Shown here one piece after another: positions 45,754 to 58,255 of a DNA stretch of 64,000 nucleotides (position 1 is the stretch's first letter; the number at the start of each line of letters is the position of its first letter). A model generated the notes under the pieces. That model was not told the origin of the DNA. It made no database searches and saw only the letters and a list, made by a program, of their open reading frames with translations. Position numbers and translations under genes: made by a program. The stretch spans positions 62,001 to 126,000 of the forward strand of contig MSJH02000698.1 in NCBI GenBank assembly GCA_001931875.2, written 5' to 3'. The DNA is from Byssochlamys sp. IMV 00236. Its lineage: Eukaryota > Ascomycota > Eurotiomycetes > Eurotiales > Thermoascaceae.

Positions 45754-47898
45754 TTTGGTTTGATTTGATTTGGTTCACTTCTATTATGCTTGCCGCTTGC
45801 TTTTTTTTTACTCATTTATCCTATGTTATAGATAGGACGCGGCAAGATATGAGATTTATGATATGGTATGATATGATATGATAATGTGCCATGAAAAAAA
45901 AAATGATATTATATTAGTTATGAAGACTTATGATATACCTTTGTTTTTGCTTTTTCTCTATCCGAGCCCAATTAACCAACTACCTGCCTAACTATCCAAC
46001 CAGACACAACGCAGATAGATCAGATGTAACTAGTACTAACCTAAGCGTAGGTAACTATGAGTATGTATAGATGTACACTTACCATGCGGGCTATTACGAA
46101 TCTACAACAAGGTACATTTCGAATTCAAATAGAAATCAAGACATGAAATAAAATTTCAAATCCTTCATAATTTTACACTTCCTGAATCCATGAAGCTTCC
46201 AAGAAAGAAAAAAATGAAACAAGAAAAAAATGGAATCAATTTCTCTCCTCAATTTGTTTTAATATTTTTTTGACCCTCCCCACCAGTTAGTTTCCCGTTT
46301 CAGTTTCGCTGCTCCTCAAAGCATCATCCATTAATTAGTAAGCTGATTTGTTCTGATTATTCAGTTCCGTCATCCCTGAATTTTATTAGAAAGGAATCGT
46401 CGAAAAAAGGCCGAAAGAACACTTTTCGAGAAATGAAGAAGAAGAAGAAGAAGAAAAAAGAGGACCAAGAGGAGACAGGGGGGGCTCTCTCAAATATCCA
46501 GCAGAATAAGTTCCCCCCTCCTTAGAAAAAAAGAAGAAAGAAAAGAAAAGTAATTGCTTTTCCAGCCAGAACCAAACCAGAAAGAAATTACACGAAGCAT
46601 GAAATCGCATTCATGTCGTGAAGTCAAGCCAAGAGTAAAAAAAAAGAAAAAAAAAAAGAACTAAAACTAAGCATGAGAGAACCGGATTTGATCACCCTTG
46701 AAAATACACGCAAGCGCAGGATCTGGTAGTACACAGGTATGGTATTGAGAAAACAGCGAGGCTTTCGTATCAGGCTTCAAAAAGGAAAACAATTTGTCGT
46801 AAACCATAGGTGGGGTCAAAATTTCTGAGCCAGCCACCCCGTTATCATGCAGGCGTGGGTCATTTCAACTGTCCATATTTTTCTTTTCTGTTTTGTATGC
46901 AGCCATCTTGTAGTGCAAGGAATTGTTGAGGCAAGCCTCAATGAAGAGAGGTGTGAGGATGATTTTTTGTCATCTGTGACTGGCAGGAGAGACCAGGGTC
47001 AACACCGGGTTGACATGTGGAGGAGGTTGGTCGAAAGGATAAAAAACGGCTAGAAACCGGAACGGGATGTATGTTGTTGTGGTCACAGCTTATGGGGCGA
47101 CCACATCGTAGCGGCGACCTTTTCGCGTTCGATGTCTGTCCGCTTTCTCATACGTTCTGCGTCATTCGCATCGGCACCTGCACGGCTTCCCCATGCAGTC
47201 TGCAGTGACAAAGATTCGTTAGCTCAAACAATAAAATGTAGATCAGTTGCTTTAAGCCGGGCAAAACAATGAGGTGGCCTGGGGGTGGGAAAACGGAAAA
47301 CGAGTTGCCATTGCCATCATAGAACCTCGTGCCTCAATCATCGGAGGCAACGAAGGCGTCTGAGACAACATAGCAATGTGAAGGTCTCTCTTTGTTTTTC
47401 GCCTCTCTTGCGGCAACATCCGATATCCCCAAATAAGGTGAAGAGACAGAGCCAGCAATAATGAAGTATGTAGTATGGCCAAAGATAGCACCGCGCTGCG
47501 ACCAAACTTCCCGCAGTCCAGACCGGAGCGCCCGAAATGGGAAGAACCACGGGACAACACACGGAAGGTAAATGAAACGAGAGACAGCGGGCTCTTCTGA
47601 GTAAGAGAGGCCGCCTAAGAGAGCAACGACAACGGTGGGGGGAAACTGGGGCACGAGGAGAAAAGAATAGGAAGAGGCAAGTGGATAGGGAGGGGGGTTG
47701 TGTCTAAGACCCTAAGGTCGGGGGCGAGCGACAACACTGGTGAACCGACAGATGCCAAGTGCTGGGCCTAGGCCACAACTGCTCAGCGCCTAGAGTACAC
47801 GCTTGGAGTCTCTAGCCGGGGCGCGGAGGGCCTTAAGCTCACAGCTAAGTGTAATTTGCCCGAGAGACCACGGGGACAAGGTTCAAAAGGTCAAGATC
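45754..47898. other. Intergenic region (about 2.1 kb)
   Basis: Convergent 3' regions of the Ser-rich gene and the glycosyltransferase gene. Contents: (TATGA)n at 45861-45881, poly-A/T runs, a (GAA)n tract at 46436-46456 and A-rich runs near 46638-46660. From about 47240 to 47880 base composition is more balanced, but frames there are short and show no family motif. If the glycosyltransferase has a further 3' exon, it would lie near 47800-47850. Confidence 0.5.
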
Positions 47899-49509
47899 TC
47901 AGGCTTCACTTACCACCGAGAGAGTTAAGACGGCGTACATCTTGATGCCGCCATGGAAATAGCCGAACAGGATGGAGACGGGCAGCAGGAGGAAATCGAT
48001 GGGATATCGGGTCCAGTGTCCAAACAGCTTGATGAACTTGCTGGTGAACATCCAAGCCGCCAGCAGCTGCATGGCCAGGAGATGCGATTCGTGGTCCCAG
48101 AGCTCGGTGGCTTTATGGCAGAGGAAGACGAGAGCCATGTCACCCAAGAGCGCCGGGGGGGACAGCGTCGTCAGATGGACGGCGTAGGTGCTCCACGGCT
48201 GGCGACTGTAACACAGACCCCTAATGTTAGCGTTGCGGCTTATAAGATACTTCTGTTTAGTTCATGTGTCTTGCCAGATTGGGCTATCTCCACTCGGCGA
48301 TGGCGCTGACCCGCTTGCCGTGACCCGGTCATCGATTGCAAGACCAACACCACCAGTGAGTGAGGACGCAAAGGGCCGATCAGACGAGCAGGCCCAGGAA
48401 TGGCTCGATGAGCCTGTCATTGGCTCGTGCAGCCAGCTGGGACACGGAAAAACAGGAGATCCAGGCACTATTACTTACTACCAGATATGCTTTTCATCAA
48501 ACATGCTCGTGAGATTGCTCCTCCAATTGCTCCGTGACCACCGCGCGCATTGTTTCAGGAACTTCGGGTTATCCTCCAGCGTCGTCTGGACCTCAGCCTC
48601 CGGGTGGTACTGGATGTACGTCTCCCAGCCGTGAGACACCATCCACCGCGTTATGAAGTTGTCGTCGTCCGCGTTCAGCTGATACTTGCCAAACCACCAG
48701 CCCTCATTGGTGAACGCGTGCGTAAAGCCCACGTCCTGGAGGATCTTGCTGCGGTATGCGACGGTTCGTCCGGACAGGCACGGGACACCTCCATCTATAT
48801 GCGTGGTGGCCGCACAGTCGAAGTTGCGCCGTTCCAGGTAGAGAGCTCCCAGGAAATTCCAGACATATTGAGCGCTCCAGGTAAAGGGAACGCGCCGCAG
48901 TCTCTGGCATGTAGCAACCCCTCCATACTTCTCGTCCTTGTCAAACGGCGCCAGGATCCAGCGCAGCAGGTGTGGTGGCCAGCTCACGTCGTCGTCCGCG
49001 AAGATGGTGATGGCTGTGCGGACCTCCGGGATGGCTGCTGTCATCTGGCGCCGTTTGTTGGGATGGGTCACGGTAAACAGACGAATTCGAGATTTGGACG
49101 CGGGCATCGTCGCCAGCATCCTCTCCGCCTTCTTGCGGTTCGCCTCGATGGTCACCAGAAGCAGTTCGAAAGGCTCGTTTGCCAGGATCGTGCGAATCGT
49201 CTCGAACAGCTCATCTCCGCAGCCTTCAAGTGTGGGGATGATGACGGAAACATCTTGGGAGGTTAAAGTCGGGTTCTCTGGCGGTTGGATTGGCTTGAAG
49301 GTCCAGAACGCGAACAAATTGACCACGAGTCTGAAGTAACGGTAGAAACTGTAGAGGACATCGATCAGCACATAAGATCAATTCAGTCCCAATGGACCTG
49401 GACCAAAATTGACGCAATTGCTGTTTCTAGATTGGTCCAAATGCGGGGGGAAAGAAGAAGTAAGTACTCACAAGAGGGCTATAAAGGCCCGCATAAAAGG
49501 GAACCCCAT
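47899..49509 (-). CDS. Processive family 2 glycosyltransferase (GT2/Cps1-like)
   Basis: Minus-strand exons 49509-49472, 49348-48479 and 48205-47899 give about 404 aa. Residues 4-28 form an N-terminal membrane segment. The GT-A core shows VSVIIPTLEG at 46-55, DDD at 131-133, DDD at 240-242 preceded by NEGWWFGKYQLNA, and QCARW at 279-283, the QxxRW of processive GT2 enzymes. Three C-terminal hydrophobic segments follow, one around FIKLFGHWTRYPIDFLLLPV. It resembles the fungal polysaccharide synthase Cps1 and the GT2 protein needed for hyphal growth on surfaces in Zymoseptoria and Fusarium; the product is not established here. The 3' end is uncertain: reading through gives LSVVSEA and a stop at 47899, whereas a GTAAGT at that point could splice onward to a short extra exon. 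The second intron (273 bp) is unusually long. Confidence 0.85.
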
Positions 49510-52500
49510 GATGATGGTGATCTGTATCTCTCTTAATCCGTCTGGATGCAATGGTCCAAGGGAAAAAGGAAAGAGCTGCTCCTCCAGAAACTTTCAGAAG
49601 TGAGGCAGCTCCAGGTAGAGGGGATGAGCAGAGACCGCAATAAATAGGACCATTGAGGGGAAATGGTCACACAGCCAGCAAGTCCAAAAAAGATTCGCCA
49701 CCGTACCAGAAGGAGCGGATTGAAACCAGTGAATGAAATCTCCGTTATGAAAGAAAATAGCCAGTGGAACCCGTTTGATCAGAGATCAGAGATCAGAAGA
49801 ACAAAGCGAATGAATCTCTCCCGGATTCTGGAGGAGATAGATTGAGAGATGTGTGAGAGATAGAGAAAGCCAGCCAAGGCTTGATCTCTTTTTTGTTGTT
49901 TCTTTCTCAAGATGAGAGAATGAGAAAGAAAGAGAGGAAGAGAGAGAGAGAGAGAGGGAAGAAAAGAGAAAAGGGAAGAAACCGGGGAATGGAGAGAGAG
50001 TGAGAGAGGTTTCTAAAAACTACTACGACGACCAAGACGGGGAGAGTCCGTGAAGCATTGAGTTTTATTTGTAGCCAACTGAAAAAGTACAGGACAAGCT
50101 ATGGCTAGCTAATCTAGAAAAGCACGAGCCCAAAACGGTGGCCGGGGGGAGGTCAGAGCATGATCCGGAACCAGATAGTCAGTTCAGTATAGTATACTCT
50201 AGTAGTACGGCCAAAAGAGCTAACGGGTCCAGTTTTGGAGATTGTCGTTTTGAGAGGCGTGCAGCTGTATTTTTCCCATTCGCGCATCCCGGGCCGATCT
50301 AGATGGCGAAGATGTTGACTAGTCCCGGGGCCAGATAGCGTGGAGGGGGTCGAGGGTGGTCGATGCTGCGATTTGGACATGACAAGGATGGGGCCGGGGC
50401 CGGGGGGTGTGGATGGTTGGTCTTCTTTCCGTGCTGGGGGAGGGGCAGTACTATTATTTTTTTTTTTTTTGGTGATACAACAACCTCAATTAATGAAATT
50501 CTAGGCACGGTCCATACAGTGTACATCACCCGGAGCGGGAAAGGGTAAGCCAAGGCGATCGCGTCGAGGTTTGTCGAGTGGAGGCCGTTGCTTACCACCG
50601 AACAAGTAATTCATCGGCACTGGTGGAGCTGATGCACTCGACCAGATACGCTGCAGTTACTGGTTTGGTTGTGCTCGTGGGCCATGGGAAATGATAAGAA
50701 AAAAAAAAATAACAGATGATGGGAGAAGGAAGAAAAGGAGAGGAAGGAAAAACATCAATTAAATCAGATCCGGGAATTGTACCGTATTGCTGTTTCTGTT
50801 TCTGCCATGTTGTATGTACATACATGTACAATGTAATGTTATGATTCACAGTGGTAATCGGAATTGGATAGAAAGAATAGTTAAGAAATTGATGGTGAGA
50901 AGCTGTCTGTATGTCTCTATACCACTACTACTACTATTACTACTACTATCACTATTACTGCTAATTAATTAAATAAATTAATGAATTCACTCTAATAGCC
51001 CATGGCTGAAATTACACACGAGACAGAATAGTCTAGTGCACGTGCTCTGTCATTCCTGCAGGAATTGATCACCTCCAAGCGACACAATAATAATAATAAT
51101 AATATAATGGCGATGCGATCGATGACTTTCTTTATTTTTCTGTTCCTATGACGCTTTTGCTCCAACTGGTCGTCCAGGTCGAGCCCCTTCCCAACTCCTA
51201 GTCCATCCCTAGCGCTTGCGTCAAGCGGACAGGGAACAAAAGAGGGTGCGTCTGCCAGCCAAAGAGCAAGCAGTAATACTCTATAGTCTAGCGACACCCC
51301 CGGAAGAACCCTGGGCAACCAGCAGCATGTGCGTTCGTTTCTCGAACTAGCGGGGTCTGATCAACATCAGGTCCCGTGTGCCTTGCTGGCGTCATCCGGT
51401 GTCTGGATGGATGCTCTCTTCTCTTTTGCTCGATCGAGCTTCCTGTCGCCATTGGGAAGTCGACTGGATACGAATGGCCAGAGGAACAGTTGCCGCAGAC
51501 AGCCATTGAGTCTGTATGCGATCCTGAAAGGAAATCACAAAGGTTTACTCGCGTCTATTGGGGCTGCATGGCGTCGCGGCAGCTGAGATCGCATATTTCT
51601 AAATTTATGATATCAGAGTCACAAGATGTCACCCTCGCCGCCATCCTCCAGGACTCAATGGTCAGCAAATACGGCCTTACACGTAATCGTGATTGATCCT
51701 CAGGATCCTCTATAGTCTAGTCTCGTCGATGCCCACCAAGACGACTTGCTAGTACCGGGGGGACTTCCGATAAAAGAGGTGCTGTTGATAATAAGAAGAA
51801 TAACAAGAATCATAACTGCTGGTGTATTACTGCTAGTAGTTACGTACTTACTACTACTCAGTACTCCACACATGGAGAAGCAACACGCAATGAAAATAAA
51901 AACACCCGCTTACGTTTGGCCAGATGGTCACACTAATTAGAGAGAGTTACACAATAATACGATATCGTACGACGAGCGTACCAGAAGGACAGTGGATCGT
52001 GCTACGGATGATCGATAGATAGTCATCCAATTCAATTCAAAACTTACCTCACTCGGCCGGCGGCTAGTTCGCGCTCGACTCGACAACAATCTGGTGATTA
52101 AATTTATTACCATGATATACGAGGGAGGTAATAACTACTATTTTCTGCTGCTGTCTGGAGAGTAGGTAATAATCATCAATTAATGAATTAGAATTAGTTG
52201 GTTGGTTCGTTATTACAGTAGTTAGTACAATCACTGCCTAGAGGATATCGGAAGAGTGCAAGCCTGCAGTGGGGCCGAGGAGCGGTTAGATTGCGTAGTG
52301 GGCTTGTTCGGGGCTTTACCATAACTAACTGGACTGGGCCAGGGGAGAAGAAATTGGAAACGGATGCTGGATCGAGCAAAGATGAGATGGACCCGTTCGT
52401 GCTTTACAAATAATAAATTGAAGGTTAGCTGGACGGGCCGTAATTAACGAGAGAAGTGGACAGCAACTCGCTCTGATTGCCAATTTGCGGTTATTTTATT

Positions 52501-55500
52501 CACCACCAACCGCAGATGATTGTTAGGATGATTGTTATTATTAACTTGGCCCGTGGTTCGTCTGTCAGTGCCGTCCAACGGCTCAGCAGGAGCTTGGATA
52601 ACCAAGAGGTCCCTGCAGAGCGCCGTCAGACAGGGGGGGCTCTTCGGGATGACAATTAACTAATTAGCTAACTAGGTATCGTCTCTCTGTCTCGTTCTCT
52701 CTCAATCTCTCTGTCTCCCTCTCTCTCTAACTGTATTATTCTCAGGTATCCAGTCTCGAAAGCAAAGAAAAAAGACTGATTGACGGCCTGCAGCAGACGG
52801 ACGGTCGAGATTACGATCTTGCGACGGGGACAGAACCAAACAAGCTGACATGAATGGGCGTCTGCTGAGGATGATCCGGTAAGAAGCCGTGAGACTGGAG
52901 AGGATAACATGCTTTGTATGGCGATAATGGCTGCCGAAGTGGGCTGGAGTCGCGCTAACGGCAGAGCCGGAGGATGCGCTCGCAGGTCTGAGCTCCGACC
53001 GAACGCAACTTACTCAAGCCACTAATTACTCCGCACAACCTGCAACGCGCGCCAATACGATAAACCGGGCGCTTGAGGAGCTCGTGCTCGTGCTCTTGCG
53101 GAGAACCAAGCACGGTAAGTTCACCCTCTTTACCTCCTCCGTCGTTTAGAGTAATAATAATTAATGGATTATTACTCACTAACTGTCGCTGAGCAATTGT
53201 CCCTTTGGTCCGTGCAATGGTGTCGTTGCGCTTGGTGAAACTCGAGGAATTCCGAGCTGCACAACGGTCTAGATTTTCAGGGGTAGGATACTACTATCTA
53301 CTACTATTAACTACTACTACTACTACGGAGTACGGAGTACTACTACTACGATTATTACTACTACTACGACGAGAAGATATCCGATGATTATCTCTGTGCT
53401 AACCTCAATATTATTCTAGTCAGAAGGAAACTATCTACGGACCCGAGTCCCCCAGATGGAACATACCGGAGCACGGATCTGATTTAGTCTTACTCTGCAC
53501 TAACTATTAATTAGATACTCGACTTGACTCTGGAGACAGCTCTCTCCAACCGGAGATTCCGACCACTCAGTCCCTTCTCTGCCGCGGTTTCCACCTTTCT
53601 CCTAGGAGCTCGAGAGGCGGGGCCTTCCGGGGGATTCTTCCAAACTCAGTCCGTTGAAAGCATCTGCAGGTAATAAAATAATATTATGAAGTGATTAGTA
53701 CGAAGCGCCTGCTATTGCTCATCCGGTGGTGGATGGAGCTGGCGGAGGGCCACTAGTCTCGAATCAACTGGGTGCACCGGCAATGAGCTGCTGCTTGTTC
53801 GGTCGTGGTGCAGGCTGTGAGGTACAACAGCGGAACAGCCCTTGGCCTTAGCGTGTCGCGTCCTCGGCAATCGTTTGGATGCAGCGCTGTCAGGTCAGCC
53901 AGTCGCCAATGTCCCAGTGAGCGTGACGTTCGAGAGCTCTCCTGTTTCCAACCGGGCTGTCTGTCCACTCGATTCGATTATTTAGTGATGCTAGCCAACA
54001 CGTACCTAGGGTGTCTCCCTTTTCTTGCATGTGGTCCACGAAGTACCCTCGGCTGTCTATCCCGACTTGTAATTTGATTAACTAGTTACTCCGTCTCTCC
54101 TGGATTGATATTCACCCCCAGCAAAGAAACTATTGCTTTGTCGGGGAGTATCGCCTAGTAGATCATTGTGTCCAATATCGATCCCAGCTGCAGCTCTCCT
54201 CGTGGAGGGATACCGTTCAGAGCAACGGCCTTGGGGCTATAGTTATACACACGTCTTGCGACGAGCTCTCGACCACCTTGCATCACTCGACATGAAACTA
54301 AAACCAAATAGTGTCTGCACGATGGTGACCTGACAGCGGGCCGTAGCTGCCGCTGTCAATCGATTTGAGTCTGGCCTGGATGTGGGTTGCTTCCTACTGG
54401 ATGCGGGTCCAGATCGTAGTCAACATGGTGAGGGAAAAGAAAAGAAAAGGAAAAAAAAGCAAAGATGGAAATGTTAAATGACAATTTATCTCGTCTTTCC
54501 TCCCCCCCTTTAAACGATACGATATATCGTCATTGTCGATCTCTGACGAGTCAAAGGGTCTCTCCCTACGTGGCAGAGCCATTGTCCAACGGTGGAATTT
54601 TATACCTGCCCAGCAATATGCGGGAGGCTCTTGTGTGTGGTTGCTTAATTAGAATCATAACTGCCGCTCGACTACTAGTCCAACAGTCTATATCTAGTCT
54701 TGCATAAGCAGGCCCTGAGGCGCCCTGTGCAAAGAGGTTCGTCCAACGCCCAACGGCTTGCTCGCATCTTGTGCTAAAGTACAAATGGCCGGCCATCTAA
54801 CCGAACGCCTTCTCGTTGCATAATTTCCACCAGATCCCTGCTAGCCCTGCTGTGTCGCCTCTACTTACTCCGCTAAAAATCTCTTAAGCGATGCAGCTAG
54901 CCCGTACTCATTTTTATGCAAATCCACAGTGATGATCCAACAGGGCCACCCCCAGGTTCCCTTTTACCTATCTAGTACAGACACTAAACGCCGGTACCCC
55001 TCCATCCTCAGATCTCCAGGGATTGATCAGGAGAGAGAAAAGTTCTTTTTTTTTCTTCCTGCTTATGCACGATTCAGTTGCTGCAGGATTACAAAAGTTC
55101 CGAAAGTTTCTGAATCTGAATCTGGCAACGATCAGGATCGAAACGGGTCCAGACACACGGCTTAGATGCACGTCGTATCCTTTCTTTGCTTCGGTGAAAG
55201 ATGAAGAGAAACTTAAATTTTGGACGGGAGTCTAGTTGCTTGTAGTTCTTTGTTTAATGATAATTATAGATCTATACGATTATATCGTAACTACATGTAC
55301 ATACATACATGGAATTTCTACCCAGTATATATACACACGTAGTTTGCGCGTTTGCGCTTTCCAATATGTACTGTATATACATATGTCTAGTTTACTGTAT
55401 CGATTATCTTTCTGTACGGTCTCGAACCAGGGATAATTATCCTCGCAATCGATCAGTCACACATTCTTGAAGCTACTCGAGAATGTAGAATATACGCATA

Positions 55501-57091
55501 GACGACGATATGCGTATCTTGCAAGTGACATAATTATAGGGGGGTCATAACTAAAGTGCATAAACGCGGACTTTCGGTTTTCTTCAAGGTAAGTAATAGG
55601 TAATATCGTTTGTTACCACTTAATCTGTAATATTAATCGCATTAACTATAGTTTCTATATTCTTGAAACTATCATGGTAAAAAAGGGTTATATAGATAGG
55701 CGCAGAATAACCCTTTTTTCTTTTTTTTGTCCGCAGTAAAATCGAAGAGTTTCTTTTTTTTTTTTTTTTTTGTTGTACAGTAAGAGATCATCAAATTAGA
55801 GTACTCCGTTTCGAGCCACGAGAATAGTTACCCCCTAGGGATATACTCCAGGATAGCACTCAGTGTCGTTCAGAGCGAGAGAATGGGACAGGGTGAGGAT
55901 TTTAGATCTTCTATTGTTTATTTTATCTATAAACTGCTTAGATTACTTACCTTGCTGCGTAAGTAAAAGATTATTTTATTCTCCTTGAACTCACTCCCTA
56001 ATTCTAGATTCTTTCGGGGTCACGGCCTCTCTTTTGCTCACTCTAGTACATACAATAGTCTTGAACTACTTGGCTATGCCGCCCACTGTGTAATGGCTGG
56101 GAAATATGAACGAGAGAGAGAGAAAAGCGAGAATAAAACACTATTCGCCCGGTATAAGGAGATATAGTTCATCCTATTACGCTTTAGAAGGTATATTATT
56201 TTCTGTGTTTGGATCGGAAAAGTAAGTAACAGCCTCTGATTAATGAAAGGATCTATCTAGGGTCTCCTTTCCCCGAGAGGGTAACTGAGTCCTAGTTGGA
56301 GCTATAGTTATCCACATTTTTCAGAATGCGGATATAAATACCTTTATCTAGCGCGGCTATATCACCGTTGAGTCTCGGGAAGCACCGAATGTATATATGG
56401 AGATTCGCATACCGAAATAGTCACCGTGCTATTTATTTAAGTTCTCAATCTGTTTGGTATACATTATAAATTCTCGACTCTCGAGAGCGACTAGATCTAA
56501 ATATATCTGACTAGTCCAGATACTTCCTTAGTGAAAGCATCGAGAAAAGCCCATACTTTGAGTCGAACAAGGGATCTTTTCATGATCCTATAAAGCGCTC
56601 ACGAGCGAGATATTCTAGCCACTGGGCTTTTGTATAGTAAGCTTACCTTTGATTTGGATCTGTAATGTCAGGGATGCGTGATAGTCATATGGCACGTGAC
56701 TTCGTAACTACATAGTAGGGAATTCTAAAATGCCAAGTATTGGCGTCATCTAATATTTATATTTATCGAGCATAAAATCAAAGACAAGCCTGACAGATAG
56801 AATCATCACCTCTCTATTTGGGCCTCTTTTGTGGAATAGTAGAAATAATATTATGTTGACTTAGCATTCTGTGCTGCATCCAGCCACCGCGGTGGTCTGT
56901 GTGCTTGGCGGCAAACTACGTACTCGAGCTCCGGCCAAGGAACGAACATCTTTAATCAATACAACATCGTCAATCTGGGCCGACTCAGACGACACGCCCG
57001 CCAGCGAAATACGTCCTTACAAATCTCTACTCCCTAGTTATTGCATTCCTTGATACTACCAAGGCCTGCATCGGCCGTTGAGAAGCCCGCC
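49510..57091. other. Gene desert (about 7.6 kb) rich in simple repeats
   Basis: No protein-coding gene could be supported. Seen: a polypurine GA tract at 49905-49975 just upstream of the glycosyltransferase; (ACT)n/(ATT)n at 50920-50970 and 53290-53372; (AAT)n at 51087-51107; a pyrimidine CT-rich tract at 52681-52733; several T or A homopolymers (50458-50470, 55750-55772); repeated CGGAGTA/TACTCCG words (53028, 53324-53340, 54085, 54865, 55801); and one tRNA-like sequence at 56546-56640. Frames open over 60-106 codons are scattered with no recognisable motif or intron pattern. The stretch may serve as a large regulatory region, hold a lncRNA, or be decayed insertions. Confidence 0.6.
56546..56640 (-). 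ncRNA. tRNA-like Pol III element (tRNA pseudogene or tRNA-derived SINE fragment)
   Basis: On the minus strand the ends AAAGCCCA and TGGGCTTT pair like an acceptor stem. GTGGCTAGAATATCTCGCTC matches a Pol III A box and closely resembles the D-arm region of fungal tRNA-Glu. GGATC-ATGAAAA-GATCC is a perfect 5 bp anticodon-type hairpin with GAA (Phe) in anticodon position. TTGTTCGACTCAA is a B box/T-arm with one or two mismatches. A TTTT tract ends the unit, as for Pol III termination. The D region is about 15 nt too long and contains an extra hairpin (CGCTCGTGAGCG), and the identity signals conflict, so it is probably not a functional tRNA. A SINE head or tRNA pseudogene is the best reading. Confidence 0.5.
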
Positions 57092-58255
57092 ATGAAAGAA
57101 CTCGCCAGAGCCTCCTCGTTGCTCCGTCCATCGCGAATCTACTTCACACCTCGAAGCTCATGCCGTTACTTCCATTCTTCGCCGTCAAGATTCGCTGTCG
57201 CACACCCCATCACAGCACATGGACCTCCTCCCAAAGCCCCAGAACCCGCGGAAGAATTAGCAGAGCGAGCAGAGAGGCGGAAACAGAAGGATGCAGAGAC
57301 GGTAGGCACGGAAAAAGTGGAACAGCCACAGCCCTCGAAGGCGTCTAGTGCTCTGAAGAAACGTTTTTGGAAGGATGTGAACGTTAGAAAGATCGAAGGT
57401 ATGTTTTGTGGCCAGCGTTAGAATTTTCCATGGATTTCTAGAGAGTCCCGGTCTAATCCTATACTAGATGGTTACCAGGTTCTCCTCGATACCCGCCCTG
57501 TACGAACGCCGGCAAAGACAACCTTGACCGTTCCTTTTACGAAGCCTCACTTGGCGCATGCGATTGCGTTGGAATGGGATCTATTGACCTCGGCCCAGCA
57601 GGCCCTCAAACAGCACTTGATACCGATCACGTCGTTGGTTGCTCGGGCAGAAGATATCGTCAGAGAGGATAGAGAGGGCCAGCGAACTACGAGAGAAGAC
57701 GTGCTGAGGACGGTCATGCGTTATCTTGATACGGATACGATTCTGTGCTGGGTGCCCAAGAAGGATGGCCCGGAGGCGGCTCTAGAGCAAGAGGAGGGCA
57801 AGGAGACGCTTCGACAGATGCAGGAGAGAGTCGCGCAGGAAATCATCGGCTTCCTCAGTGCCAAGCTCTGGCCGGGGATCGATATCAAGCCCAACGTGGA
57901 TGCTGACAGCATCCTGCCGACGTCTCAACCTCAGGTTACAAAGGATGTGATCCGGGCATGGATCGCGAACCTGCATGCCTATGACTTGGCTGCTCTGGAA
58001 AGAGCTGTTCTGGCGGGCAAGAGTTTACTTGTTGCTGTCCGACTGGTAGTGGAATGGAGCGAAAACTTCCGCCACCTACAACGGTCCGGACAGAAACGGT
58101 TTGGCATCGAGGAGGCAGCCGAAGCATCCAGCCTTGAGGTGAGATGGCAAACGGACATGTGGGGAGAGGTCGAAGATACGCACGATGTGGAAAAGGAAGA
58201 TCTGAAGAGGCAGCTGGGCAGCGTTGTGCTCCTGGTCAGCGGGGAGAGTCGCTGA
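57092..58255 (+). CDS. atp12: Mitochondrial F1-ATPase assembly chaperone ATP12
   Basis: Exons 57092-57398 and 57468-58255, with a 69 bp intron, give about 364 aa, a normal length. The basic Ser/Arg-rich N-terminus (SSLLRPSRIYFTPRSSCRYFHSSPSRF) is a mitochondrial presequence. An in-frame ATG at 57041 would add 17 residues and cannot be excluded. The mature part has the family pattern KKRFWKDVNVRKIEDGYQVLLDTRPVRTPAKTTL, then LAHAIALEWD, then RYLDTDTILCW, and the C-terminal LVEWSENF-like helix. In yeast Atp12 binds the F1 alpha subunit in the matrix and allows its assembly into the alpha3beta3 hexamer. The downstream gene is on the same strand. Confidence 0.93.

Noticed and set aside
51376..51696. 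106-codon + strand frame in the large gene desert
   Set aside because: No recognisable motif and no neighbouring exons in phase; likely chance.
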